NCBI GenBank assembly: GCA_028285105.1
Contig: JANQQE010000024.1
Location: 494,230 to 558,229, forward strand
Direction of reading: 5' to 3'
DNA from: Alphaproteobacteria bacterium
GTDB lineage: Bacteria; Planctomycetota; Phycisphaerae; UBA1845
DNA length: 64,000 nucleotides
Part shown: positions 53,014 to 63,200 of the stretch, one piece after another
How positions within the stretch are numbered: the stretch's first letter is position 1
How the letters are laid out: the number at the start of each line of letters is the position of its first letter
The notes under the pieces: model-generated
Database searches by the model: none
Told to the model about the DNA's origin: nothing
The model's input: only the letters and a program-made list of their open reading frames with translations
Translations under genes and position numbers: made by a program

Positions 53014-55257
53014 ATGGTCGAGGACGTCCCACATCTAGTTGGTCATCGCAGACGTGACACCCTATGTGCGCTGACGCGGATCGCAATGTTGTTCGCGCTC
53101 GCGCTGCCCATGTCGGCTGGGGGCAAAAACGTTGCGGCGCAACCGGCCCCCCTGGAAACGCCGGCACCGATCGACAGCCAACTTGAAGCCCAACGAACGA
53201 TTATTTTGAATCTGGAAGACTCGACCGAGACTCGCATCGGCCAAGCCATCGCAATGCTGTCGGTCAATTCCAAACAAGCCATCGACAACGCGGTGAATCT
53301 GCTCGGCACCGGTGACGAACCTTCGACGAAAATCGTCATGTGCCGCGCCATCGTGCGGATGGCGGACGACACGGGTCGCATTCCTGACGATCGACTTGTC
53401 GATCCGCTCCTGGCCATGTTGGATCATCCCAATGAAAATGTGCTTGAAGCGGCATCGGAAGCACTGGCCTGTTTCGACAGTTTGCACGTATTCAAATCGC
53501 TTCGATTGATCGTCGATCAAGCGGAAACCAAACTGCCCAAACGCAGAGCGGCTGTATCGGCGATGTCGAGCAATACCAATCGCCGAGATGTCATTTCGCT
53601 CCTGATTCAACTTCTCGACTCGACCGATGATGTTCGCCCGTTGGTCCTCGATGCATTAAGCCGAGTGGCATCGCCCGGTGACGGATCGGTCCAGGCATGG
53701 AAATCTTGGTGGCAGCAACAGAAATCGCTGAGTGAAACGGAGTGGTTGCAAAACCAGCTTCATCAGAAGTCGCAACGTTTGGGCGCAAACGAGCGTGCGT
53801 TTCGAGAATTCAGAAAATCGGCGCAGACCCAACAGTCTCAACTGGCAAACCGCCTGGGTGAAGCACTTTCGGCTCAGTATCGGTTGACCAATCCGAAAGA
53901 CAAAGATGCCCTGGTTCTGAACTGGCTTGAAGATGCAACTACAGCCACCCGCCTGGTCGCTTCCCGTTTGGTGGCTGAGCAAATTTCTGAAGGCAACATG
54001 CCTGCTGACACAATTCGAGAAGCCCTCCGCAAACGCTACAACGATCCATCGCCGGCGGTTCGAAAATCCGCAATTGAAGTCGTCGGCGCCCTTAACGACC
54101 CAGCCGATGCAGCTCCCATGCTCGCCCGTCTGCAAGCCGAAGAAGATTCGAGTGTGCGCGAGACGATCCTCAGCATGCTCGGAAAACTGCGAAATGCCGA
54201 CGCCATCGTGCCGCTCATCGACGAGATCACCGACAAGGACGCACCCGAACAATGTGTGGCAGCCGCTGCAGAATCGCTGGCGGCTTTGGCAAGTCGCAAC
54301 CTTCTCGACGACGAACACGTCAATCGCAGCATCGAACCGCTCCGCAAGCGCTATGCACTGGTGAATGATTCATCGAATCGGCTGAAGGTTTCGCTCTTGA
54401 AGGCGATGTCGGCGATCGGATCGTCCGAATTTGAACCTGAATTCGAAGCCAATCTGAGCGCTTCGGATCCCGAGTTGCTGCTACAGGCCATTCGTGGCGT
54501 GGCGATTGTCCGGCATGTTGGCCAACTGAGTCGGCTGAGTGAGTTGACAGCCCACCCCGACGCGCGGGTTCGACAAAGGGCGATTGCCGCTCTGGGGACG
54601 TTGGGCACAATTGCAGATATCAACACCGTCGCAGGCCGCTTGGACGGCAACGTCGAGAAGGTGGACGGACCTCGTCAACAGGCATGGCTGGCATTCGAAT
54701 CGATCAGTGCCAGGTGCTCGATCGCCGACCGAATCGAAATCGCGTCGAAGCTCGAAGCATTCCCCAATCTGCTGGCTGAATACCTCGCAGAGCTTGAGGA
54801 GGCGATGGCCAACGCAAATCCGCCCCATCCAAGACTTGCCGAGATTCAGGGCCAACTCGCCAAAACGTACGTCGGCTTGGGGCGCAATGTCGAAGCCCTG
54901 CCCTATTGGCGAAAGTATTACGCCAATTCCGCCGATCGCGACGAAAGCACTCGCATGACCATCGCATTCGGTTTGCTCCAATGTTCTTTGTCGTGCGACA
55001 AGACCGAGGGCATCAAGGAACTGTTCATGATGCTTTCAAAAGCGCCGGTAGACACCGTCGAGTTGGTACAGAAAGAAGCGATCAAACACCTTCTGTCGCT
55101 GGCAGAGGCCAAACGCATTGACGAATTGCAGGTGTTTTCAAACCTACTTCGCGACATGCCGCTGGAATCGTATCCACTGATTCGTTCTCATCTTGATGCT
55201 TCCGCCATTGTCGGCGCATCGACCAATGGCGTCCCTTCCAAAGTTTCCAACGGCTGA
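53014..55257 (+). CDS. Exported HEAT-repeat protein
   Basis: 747 residues. An N-terminal hydrophobic segment (IAMLFALALPMSAGG) acts as signal peptide. The rest is a helical solenoid of HEAT/PBS-lyase-type repeats, for example VDPLLAMLDHPNENVLEAAS, DVISLLIQLLDSTDDVRPLV and LTAHPDARVRQRAIAALGTL, with a coiled-coil interruption and a TPR-like helix near the end (LAKTYVGLGRNVEALPYWRK). Probably a periplasmic scaffold for binding other proteins. No catalytic motif. A hairpin lies just before the start; no good ribosome binding site is seen. Confidence 0.8.
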   Translation: MVEDVPHLVGHRRRDTLCALTRIAMLFALALPMSAGGKNVAAQPAPLETPAPIDSQLEAQRTIILNLEDSTETRIGQAIAMLSVNSKQAIDNAVNLLGTGDEPSTKIVMCRAIVRMADDTGRIPDDRLVDPLLAMLDHPNENVLEAASEALACFDSLHVFKSLRLIVDQAETKLPKRRAAVSAMSSNTNRRDVISLLIQLLDSTDDVRPLVLDALSRVASPGDGSVQAWKSWWQQQKSLSETEWLQNQLHQKSQRLGANERAFREFRKSAQTQQSQLANRLGEALSAQYRLTNPKDKDALVLNWLEDATTATRLVASRLVAEQISEGNMPADTIREALRKRYNDPSPAVRKSAIEVVGALNDPADAAPMLARLQAEEDSSVRETILSMLGKLRNADAIVPLIDEITDKDAPEQCVAAAAESLAALASRNLLDDEHVNRSIEPLRKRYALVNDSSNRLKVSLLKAMSAIGSSEFEPEFEANLSASDPELLLQAIRGVAIVRHVGQLSRLSELTAHPDARVRQRAIAALGTLGTIADINTVAGRLDGNVEKVDGPRQQAWLAFESISARCSIADRIEIASKLEAFPNLLAEYLAELEEAMANANPPHPRLAEIQGQLAKTYVGLGRNVEALPYWRKYYANSADRDESTRMTIAFGLLQCSLSCDKTEGIKELFMMLSKAPVDTVELVQKEAIKHLLSLAEAKRIDELQVFSNLLRDMPLESYPLIRSHLDASAIVGASTNGVPSKVSNG

Positions 55258-55587
55258 CCTCCGCCCCCGCCTGTTCAACAAAGTAGCCAAGACCGATCCT
55301 TCTCAGGCTCAATTAAAGTGCCATTGCCGACAAATTCAACTGTCTCATTCATGACTCAATTCGGGTCCGTATTGTCAACGATGCTCCCTTATTGGATCAA
55401 CTCTTTTGAGACCTCAAATCGCGGGGTTACCCGAACCGTTGATCGACGTTTTCTCGGTCCAACGCATTCCGATAAGTCTGCGTTTCCCAATATCAATTCG
55501 CCAATCAAGGCCGCTTCGATGGCAACCGATACCGGCTTAGGAAACGATGAAAAAGTTTGTGCGTAACCATTTGTGAAAAGAACCTGA
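55258..55587. other. Intergenic region, 330 bases
   Basis: I see no gene, terminator or convincing promoter between the HEAT-repeat gene and the HD-GYP gene. ORF 55318-55566 has no ribosome binding site or recognisable product. Confidence 0.3.
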
Positions 55588-56391
55588 ATGAACAACCCAA
55601 CCCATCGAATCCCGCGAACAAACATACCGCCAAAAGAGGCGAGCGCCACACATCGCGCTCAAACTCAGGCGGGGTTGTTCTCTTCGGGTCCATCGAAGTC
55701 TTCGCAACGGCGACCCGACCCGCTCGAGGATCGATCTTTGCTCAACGACTCGCTGCACATGCTGGGCGAGCAGCTTCGAAGGTCGTACCTCGAATCGACG
55801 CGGGCATTGGTCGCTGCCGTTGAAGCGCGCGACCCCTACACGCATGACCATTCGCAGCGCGTCAGCCAATACGCCAAGACCATCGCCATTCGGATGAATC
55901 TCAACGATCGGGAGATCAATCGAATCGAGACGGCTGCCATCCTTCACGACATTGGCAAGATTGGCATTCCCGACAGCATCTTGCTCAAGACCGAGCAGTT
56001 GCTACCGGAAGAGTTCGCAGTCGTTCGCTGCCATCCGACCATTGGCGTAAAGATTCTCAGTCATACGACGTACCTGCGCCGCGAACTGCCCGTCATTTTG
56101 CACCACCATGAACGATACGATGGTCGCGGATACCCGGAAGGCCTGGCCGGCGAAGACATCCCCATAGGAGCCAGAGTCCTGGCTGCCGCCGACGCCCTTG
56201 ACGCAATGCTTTCGCGACGTGCTTACCGTGACGCACTTTCGATGGTTCAAGTTCGTCAGGAATTCAAGAAGCAGCACGGTCTGCAATTTGACCCCGTGGT
56301 GACCGATGTGGTCCTGGAATGGTTGGATGAATCGGGTGAGGCGTTGGTGGCGAAGTTAAACAACAAGATACCGGATGTGACCAGCGCATGA
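55588..56391 (+). CDS. HD-GYP domain phosphohydrolase
   Basis: 267 residues. After about 60 disordered residues comes one HD-GYP domain: HDHSQRVSQYAKTIA, AAILHDIGKIGIPDSIL (HD near 120), and HHHERYDGRGYPEGL (GYP near 182), then AAADALDAMLSRRAYRDAL. Such enzymes break down cyclic di-GMP. No receiver or GAF sensor domain is attached, so input must come through a partner or the N-terminal tail. Start ATG 55588 is the only one upstream of the domain with a sensible length. Confidence 0.92.
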   Translation: MNNPTHRIPRTNIPPKEASATHRAQTQAGLFSSGPSKSSQRRPDPLEDRSLLNDSLHMLGEQLRRSYLESTRALVAAVEARDPYTHDHSQRVSQYAKTIAIRMNLNDREINRIETAAILHDIGKIGIPDSILLKTEQLLPEEFAVVRCHPTIGVKILSHTTYLRRELPVILHHHERYDGRGYPEGLAGEDIPIGARVLAAADALDAMLSRRAYRDALSMVQVRQEFKKQHGLQFDPVVTDVVLEWLDESGEALVAKLNNKIPDVTSA

Positions 56392-56424
56392 GCCTTGCCA
56401 AGCACTTGTTCCGTTTCAAAACTC

Positions 56425-56622
56425 TTAATCTGTGCTGAGCATTCTATTCCAGAATTCCTCAGCCAGTCCCCTGGCAAACTTTCCGAACCCGACTCGAACC
56501 GTTGGAATCCGCCGCACCCGCTCCGGATGTCGCAGACTTTCCGACAGGAACGCTTCCGTCTCGGCGATCGCTCGTAAAGAAGCCGCCCGGCTTGGATCGA
56601 TTGGCTTGCGTTCCCAAATCAT
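56425..56622 (-). CDS. Small hypothetical protein
   Basis: 65 residues (MIWERKPIDPSRAASLRAIA at the start) rich in Arg and Glu, with an amphipathic pattern and a short tail. It begins 21 bases after the stop of the membrane-protein gene upstream and on the same strand, with GAAGGG about 12 bases before its ATG. It looks coding but the family is not known to me. Confidence 0.5.
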   Translation of the reverse strand: MIWERKPIDPSRAASLRAIAETEAFLSESLRHPERVRRIPTVRVGFGKFARGLAEEFWNRMLSTD

Positions 56623-56643
56623 GACGTCAGTTGGCCCTTCACG

Positions 56644-57681
56644 TTAGGTTCTTCGATGCAATGGTTTCTTCGATGGGGCAGATTTCCTGGTCGAGGCGTC
56701 CGGGTCAGCAATCATCCATCGGGCAATCAAGACCCCCATCGTGCCCGCCGCGATGAATGCAATCGGCGTCGCCCGTAGAAAATCGCTCATCGGCACGCTG
56801 GCGAGGTCGGCGTACTTACCACCCGTAGCGTTCGCAGACACTGCCCATGAGTAACCCATCACGGCTACGATGGGGACGGAAAGCAAACTCCAAAATGCCG
56901 TCCGACACGCGAACCACATTTTGGAAATCCACACGCCCAGCAAGAACGATGCGCTGACTGCAAAAATGACCTGACCATGTTTGATCGATTGCGGCAGACG
57001 TCCCGACACCAGGACATTGAATGCGAACAGCGCCACGACACCCGTCACGATTGTTGTCTTTAGACCAGCCAATCGAACCGAAAGCGGTTGGCTTGGATCG
57101 GTTCGCACGCCAAGACGCTTTCCCACACCGGGGCACTCCGTCGCTGACAATTCAGTAAGATGTACTGGCTGAAGCACCCCGGTTGCGCGCAATTGCCCAA
57201 GCTCGGAATTGTTTTCAGAATTCTGAAAATGCCGAGTGATCCAGCCACCGATCACCATGCTCAGGAAAATCACGCCCGTCCAGATCAGCGCTTCGCCAGC
57301 CAGTTGCCCGGCAAGCATGCGTTCTGCACCGCGATCGCCATCGGCCATCGTGATCAAAAGGTAGGTGGCTGTCCCACCGCGAATCGACGTCAGCGCCAAA
57401 CCCAGCGCCACTGCGAAGATACCAACATCCGGAAGTCGCGAACCCGCAATCAGCGTGGCCAGCGATGCGGTCACTGCCGCCAACGCCAGCGCCTCGACGA
57501 CCATCAACGCCGGGTTCTCATGCGTCAAGAGACTAACCGCACCCTGCGGATCGGACGGGGCGACGGCCATCCATCCGACCGACAGAAACAAAGTCGCCGC
57601 AACCGCAAACGCAGCCAACAAGACCAACTTGTCAACCAGTCGCAGATGACGCCTGATGCTCATGTGTTCGACGCTGTTCAT
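56644..57681 (-). CDS. Multipass membrane protein of unknown function
   Basis: 345 residues with about eight hydrophobic segments (LVLLAAFAVAATLFLSVGWM, VVEALALAAVTASLATLIAG, IWTGVIFLSMVIGGWI, VTGVVALFAFNVLVSG, FLRATPIAFIAAGTMGVLIA and others) and a central soluble stretch. No family motif seen. The plus-strand ORF 57160-58605 over it is an antisense shadow. It follows the SGNH-like gene by 21 bases and precedes a 65-residue gene, so all three may be one operon. Confidence 0.75.
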   Translation of the reverse strand: MNSVEHMSIRRHLRLVDKLVLLAAFAVAATLFLSVGWMAVAPSDPQGAVSLLTHENPALMVVEALALAAVTASLATLIAGSRLPDVGIFAVALGLALTSIRGGTATYLLITMADGDRGAERMLAGQLAGEALIWTGVIFLSMVIGGWITRHFQNSENNSELGQLRATGVLQPVHLTELSATECPGVGKRLGVRTDPSQPLSVRLAGLKTTIVTGVVALFAFNVLVSGRLPQSIKHGQVIFAVSASFLLGVWISKMWFACRTAFWSLLSVPIVAVMGYSWAVSANATGGKYADLASVPMSDFLRATPIAFIAAGTMGVLIARWMIADPDASTRKSAPSKKPLHRRT

Positions 57682-57702
57682 TATCGATGCAGGGTCTGCT
57701 CG

Positions 57703-59007
57703 CTATTTACCGCCAGTTTTCTTGGTGGCTGGCTTCGTCGATCGTTTGGGGTTCGGGTTTCGTTTCGGGACAGGCATCGAAGCTCTTGGTGCCTTGGCGA
57801 TTTTTATGGAAGCATTGTAACGCGATGGCGTTCGATTTTCGATTTTTTGTGCTGCGATCATCAATTCCATGTCGGCTTGTTTGTACAGATCGTAGCCCTT
57901 CTTGAGTTCCGGTTCCGGTACTTCCCGCATCATGGTTTCGCGATATTTGGAGCACTGACCCAACTTCGTCCGAATGGCGTTGTGCAGAATCGCGATATGA
58001 TTGTTGCGTGCCAACGGACCGATCTGCGACATGTCTGCCCCAACCTCGAATTGCTGCTGAAGGAACGGTTTGCCACGTTTCCCGTCAGGAGACGAAACCA
58101 GCACGCCGCCTGGTGGCATGCCATTGATCTTGAAGATGAGTTTGCACCAATTGGAAAGGGGCCAACTTCGGTTCTGGATTTTTCCGCGGGCATTCATGTC
58201 GAGTGTGACCGGCACATCCGTCAGGTCGAACGTCATGCTGTTTTTGTCGTGGCTGGTAATCTTGGCGGTTCCCATCGTCGCGGTGGCTTTGTCGGAATTC
58301 CAGTCGGCTTCGACTTTGTACTGCAACGGTTCAGCCCCCAGGCGTTTCAGGATCAGATCGATGGCAACGGAGAGGCTGAGTCCCAGTGGCTGTACCCCAC
58401 GCTTGGTCCAGTGAACGTCGGGTCCATCCCCGAGTGTGGCTTTGTATTCGCTACCGGATTTGTGCCAGTCGAGAACCTCCGCATTTTTCGACTTTGCCAA
58501 TTCGCGGAGAGCATCGGCGTATCTTGCGATCACGTCTTCATACTTCGCAGCCGCCAACGATTTGTGCTTGCTGTCTTGCGGCGGGGGCGGGGTCAGCACC
58601 AATAGCTTTGCGCCTGTGGCATTGACCGCATCGATCATCTTCGACATTTCGTTCACATACGAATCGAGACGGGCTTGATTGAATGCCTGGCGATTGGGCG
58701 AATCCAATCCAAAACTCAATATCACCCACGTTGGTTTGAGCGGCGCAACTTCGACCGGAAAACGCTTGTTGCCGTCTGCCGCATCGCTTCGACTCTTGGA
58801 GAGGCAATAAAACTCGAGGTTCAAATCGGGATAGCGCGTTCGGATGAACTGGCAGAACCATTCCGGCGCAAACGAATGACCGAACGAAACGTCACCGAAT
58901 AAGACGATGCGGTCGTTGTCGTTCAGTTGGAATTCGGCTTTACCGATAGGCGCAAAACAAAACACAATCATCGCCACCACGAACGAATGTCGAATCCTGA
59001 TATTCAT
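57703..59007 (-). CDS. SGNH/GDSL-like exported protein with degenerate active site
   Basis: About 434 residues from ATG 59007 with GGAGAG six bases upstream. A signal peptide is followed by an SGNH fold: IVLFGDVSFGHSFAPEWF stands where GDS is expected, PTWVILSFGLDSPNR where GxND is expected, and GPDVHWTKRG supplies DxxH. The Asn of block III appears missing and the GDS motif is altered, so catalysis is uncertain. The C-terminal 180 residues form a second beta domain and a Lys/Pro-rich tail. It follows pdxJ, overlapping its 3' end through the longer ORF but not from this start. Confidence 0.75.
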   Translation of the reverse strand: MNIRIRHSFVVAMIVFCFAPIGKAEFQLNDNDRIVLFGDVSFGHSFAPEWFCQFIRTRYPDLNLEFYCLSKSRSDAADGNKRFPVEVAPLKPTWVILSFGLDSPNRQAFNQARLDSYVNEMSKMIDAVNATGAKLLVLTPPPPQDSKHKSLAAAKYEDVIARYADALRELAKSKNAEVLDWHKSGSEYKATLGDGPDVHWTKRGVQPLGLSLSVAIDLILKRLGAEPLQYKVEADWNSDKATATMGTAKITSHDKNSMTFDLTDVPVTLDMNARGKIQNRSWPLSNWCKLIFKINGMPPGGVLVSSPDGKRGKPFLQQQFEVGADMSQIGPLARNNHIAILHNAIRTKLGQCSKYRETMMREVPEPELKKGYDLYKQADMELMIAAQKIENRTPSRYNASIKIAKAPRASMPVPKRNPNPKRSTKPATKKTGGK

Positions 59008-59029
59008 GCAATTCTCTCCAAGCGAATGC

Positions 59030-59761
59030 TTAATTGTTCGATTCATTTTCCTTCAACAACCGAGCCATCTCCGCGACGGCGGACCGCATGCCCACGAACA
59101 TCGCCCGCGACACGATCGAATGGCCGATGTTAAATTCACTGAAACCGGCGACGGCTGCGATGGGCGCGACGTTTCGATACGTCAGACCGTGCCCGGCATG
59201 AACTTCCAGCCCATGCGATTTTGCAGCCCCGATCGACGCCTTCAACTTACCGAGGACCGCCTGCCCTTCTGTCGGCGTTTTTGCGTGGGCATATCCACCG
59301 GTCCACAATTCAACGGCGCGAAACCCGCATTCTTTCGACGCGGCGATTTGAGCATTGTCCGGTTCGATAAACGCGCTGACCACAATACCGCGATCCGTCA
59401 ATCGATTTACAACTTCTGCGATCGCCTTGGCATGCCGCACCACATCGAGTCCGCCTTCGGTGGTCAGTTCTTCTCGCCGTTCCGGAACCATCGTGCATTG
59501 ATCGGGCGCGAGCTCGCAGGCAATGTCGGCGATCTCCGTCGCAATCGCCATCTCCATGTTCAACTTCGTCGCCACCGTTTCCTTCAAGAGTCGCGCATCG
59601 CGATCATTGATGTGGCGCCGGTCTTCACGCAGGTGAAACGTGATGCATTGCGCCCCGCCAAGTTCGGCTTCGACAGCCGCCCAGACCGGATCGGGCTCAT
59701 CCGTCTTCCGCGCCTGCCGCACCGTCGCGACGTGATCGATATTGACTCCCAACCGGGCCAT
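59030..59761 (-). CDS. pdxJ: Pyridoxine 5'-phosphate synthase
   Basis: 243 residues. Condenses 1-deoxyxylulose 5-phosphate with 3-amino-2-oxopropyl phosphate to make vitamin B6. Family signatures: LGVNIDHVATVRQARKTDEP, CITFHLREDRRHINDRD, LNMEMAIATEI, FIEPDNAQIAAS, ELWTGGYAHA, HAGHGLTYRNV and EFNIGHSIVSRAM. Length normal. It begins the minus-strand run pdxJ, SGNH-like, membrane protein. Confidence 0.96.
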   Translation of the reverse strand: MARLGVNIDHVATVRQARKTDEPDPVWAAVEAELGGAQCITFHLREDRRHINDRDARLLKETVATKLNMEMAIATEIADIACELAPDQCTMVPERREELTTEGGLDVVRHAKAIAEVVNRLTDRGIVVSAFIEPDNAQIAASKECGFRAVELWTGGYAHAKTPTEGQAVLGKLKASIGAAKSHGLEVHAGHGLTYRNVAPIAAVAGFSEFNIGHSIVSRAMFVGMRSAVAEMARLLKENESNN

Positions 59762-60270
59762 CTTCGCATGACTCCAAGTGAACTCACAACTGCGTCAGAT
59801 CCAATGAGACGTCCATTCTTTCGATGCGTTGCCATGTACGCAACATCACCCACGAAACTTGTAGGCGACCCAGTCCTTGGCAGATCTAGGTTTTGGTACA
59901 GCCGAGCTTATCCGGAAATTTTTCGGATGCAATTAAGATGCACGCGAGACGCAATTGGCGAGCGGCTCCTGCCGCCTCCATCCAAGTCGTCTCCTTCCAA
60001 ACTGGCAATTGAACCAGCAACGCATGATCGCTAACCTAGTTGGAGTGGTGGTCGATTGTGTGCCGGGGTCAATCAAGAGCCGTTTCGCGCGAGCCTCTCT
60101 GTCAACAAGTAGCGGCTTTTATGTAATTCTCTAAATGGTACCCGTTTCCGACCAACCCCATCTGAAACCGAATTCAACCGAGCGAGATTCCCGCTCAACA
60201 ATACGTGACGCCAATGCATCATTGGCACGCCATTGATCTGCGGATCACCATAGTCTGAACCGGAGGCACT
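59762..60270. other. 509-base divergent intergenic region
   Basis: Lies between pdxJ (minus) and the protease gene (plus). A plus-strand promoter candidate is CTGTCA (60099-60104), 17 bases, TGTAAT (60122-60127). The ORF covering part of it is a continuation of a pdxJ antisense frame. Confidence 0.35.
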
Positions 60271-63200
60271 ATGTCCATGAACACTCACTGTACCAAACTT
60301 TCGATTGCCTTAGCGATGCTCGTCGCGTCGCCATTGTTGGCACAAACGCAACCCGCTCAACGCGATAGAGCGCTATATAAGACACAACTGTCGCGGATCA
60401 AGTCCGGTTACACCAATCGGCCAACGGCTGAACTGCTTTCAGTCACGCCGCTCAATCGAATTGATGTCACTTACGCCGATCTTGACGACATCGATGTGTT
60501 GATCGCCGAAGACGAACTTCGCGAACGCGACGGTCTGCCACCTCGCTTTGCAGTTCCGCAGGCAACCCTGATCGCAACCGATACGCATGGCACGTGGGAG
60601 CAGATCGATGCCACAACGCGCCTCTGGCGTTTACGCATTGAGTCTCCCAAAGCCGCATCGATCAACCTCGGGTTTACGCGCTACGAACTGCCCGACAGCG
60701 CCCGACTTTCGATTTACTCTGCCGACTTCAAACACGTCATGCGACCCTTCACTTCGAAAGACAATCAAGCGCACGGCGAACTCTGGACGCCGCCGGTTTT
60801 GTCCGATTCGATCGTGGTCGAATTGACGGTCGATGCGGCAGAAATTGAAAATGTTGATCTTGAACTCGGTTCGATCAATGTCGGATATCGTGGCTTCGGT
60901 GCCGACAATGTACCGGTAGAAGCCGGCGCCCGCAGCGGTTCATGCAACGTCGATGTGGTCTGCCCCGAGGGCGACGATTGGCCCCTCGAAATTGCATCGG
61001 TCGCCGTCATCTCCACCGGTGGTAGCACCTTCTGCACAGGATTCATGGTCAACAACACTGCCGGCGACCTGACGCCCTTTTTCATGACAGCCGACCACTG
61101 CGGTATCGGTGCTGGAAACGCCGCATCATTGGTGGCTATCTGGAACTACGAAAACTCGACCTGTCGCCCGCCCGGAAGCGGCGCAAGCGGTGGACCTGGC
61201 GACGGCGTACAAACCGATTTCAACACCGGATCGACATTCCTCGCCGGTGGATCGGCAACCGACTACACACTGGTGCAGCTCAACACCGATCCCGACCCCA
61301 CGTGGGAAGTTGGTTTTGCCGGTTGGGACAATTCGGGAGCAGATGCCTCGCAGGCCATCGCCATCCACCACCCCGACACCGATGAAAAACGCATCAGCTT
61401 TGAATTCCAACCGACAACCGTTACCACGTACCTTCAAGAACCAGTGCCAGGCAATGGCACTCACGTTCGCGTCGAGGACTGGGACGTCGGCACCACCGAA
61501 CCCGGTTCGTCCGGCTCGCCCTTGTTCGACCAGAACCATCGCGTCATCGGACAATTGCACGGCGGATTCGCCTCATGCTCCAGCCAAACCTCTGACTGGT
61601 ACGGACGCTTTAGTGAATCGTGGACGGCAGGCCTGAGTACGCACCTCGACCCGGGCAATACCGGAGCGACGACCGTCGATTCGATCAGTGGCGCGGGACT
61701 GTCGGTGTCACCGAGTGGAAGCGTATTGCACATCGGATTGGCTGGCGGCCCATTTACCAATCCGTCCGTCGTCTACACACTATCGAATCCCAGTCCCGAT
61801 CCGGTCGACTATTCCGTATCGTTGACGTCATCGTTTGGCGTACTGCTCGACGGGCAGACCTCGCCGTTAACCGGCACGTTGGCTGCTGGTGGCAGTACGA
61901 CCAATGTCACCGTCACGCTTGGCGCAGCAATCGACGCTCTGGCAGCCGGCGTCTATATCGAAGACATTGTGTTTGAAGACGTCACCAACGTCCGCAGCAC
62001 GATCGTGACCCATACCGTTGAAATCGGCCAAACGTTGGTCTCGGTCACGCCCGAAGTCGATCTCGAAACTGGCGGACCGCTCAATGGCCCGTTCACTGGG
62101 ACGATAGACTACACCGTCACCAGCGAACGACCGACTCCGGTCGACGTGGAAGTCAGCTCAGACGTGCCCTGGATTTCGCTCAATGGAAGCGCCGGACCCG
62201 TCACGTTGAACCTGGGCGGAACGGGCGACTTCGACACGATGACCGTGGGCATCTCGTCGGCGGCCAGCACCTTGGATGCGGGTATTTACAACGGAACTGT
62301 TACGTTTACGAATTTGGCTGGCGGTGGCGGCAGCACGACCCGCGACGTAATGTTGGAAGTCGGGCGCGTCGTGTACAGTGCGATCGACGTACCGCAATCC
62401 ATCAACGACGACAGCACCATCACCAGTATCATTGGGGTGAAGGACGAATTCTGCGTTGGTGACGTTAACGTCGATCTCGACATCAATCATACCTATATCG
62501 GCGACCTCATCGTCGAATTGACGTCACCGGGCGGCGTCGTGGTTCGACTGCACGATCGTTCGGGCGGGTCATCCGAAGACATCGTCACGACGTATGATGA
62601 ACAAGGCGGAACCATTCCGGATGGACCGGGCTCGCTCGGCGATTTCAACTTGACCAATGGCAGTGGCGACTGGACGCTGACCGTTAGCGACAATGCCGGA
62701 GGAGACACCGGGTCACTCAATGCTTGGTCGCTGCGGATCGTACCGATCGAAGGGTCGTGTCCGGTTCCACAAGTGGTCCACAGTTTCGACCTCAATAGCG
62801 ATCCGGGCTGGACGATGGATGCGGGATGGGGATTCGGACAGCCCACGGGCAGCGGTGGTAGTTCCGGCTCGCCAGATCCGACGAGCGGATACACCGGTAA
62901 CAATGTGTATGGTTACAACCTCAACGGCGACTACGGCAACAACCTTTCGCCGATTCGCTACCTCACGACGACGGCCATCGACATGACGGGCGTGACCAAT
63001 TCACGGGTCAGTTTCCGCCGCTGGTTGGGCGTCGAGTCTGCGACATACGATCATGCCAATTTACAAGTCTCAAACAACAACACCAATTGGAACACCGTAT
63101 GGAACCATGTCGGCGGATCCAACAACGACGGCTCTTGGCAACTGGTGAGCTACGACATTTCCGCACATGCCGACAACGAGTCCACGGTGTACCTGCGCTG

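Noticed and set aside
57160-58605. 481-codon plus-strand ORF
   Set aside because: It lies antisense across the membrane protein and the SGNH-like gene, both of which have signal or membrane features and better starts.
58907-60034. 375-codon plus-strand ORF
   Set aside because: Antisense shadow of pdxJ extending into the intergenic region.
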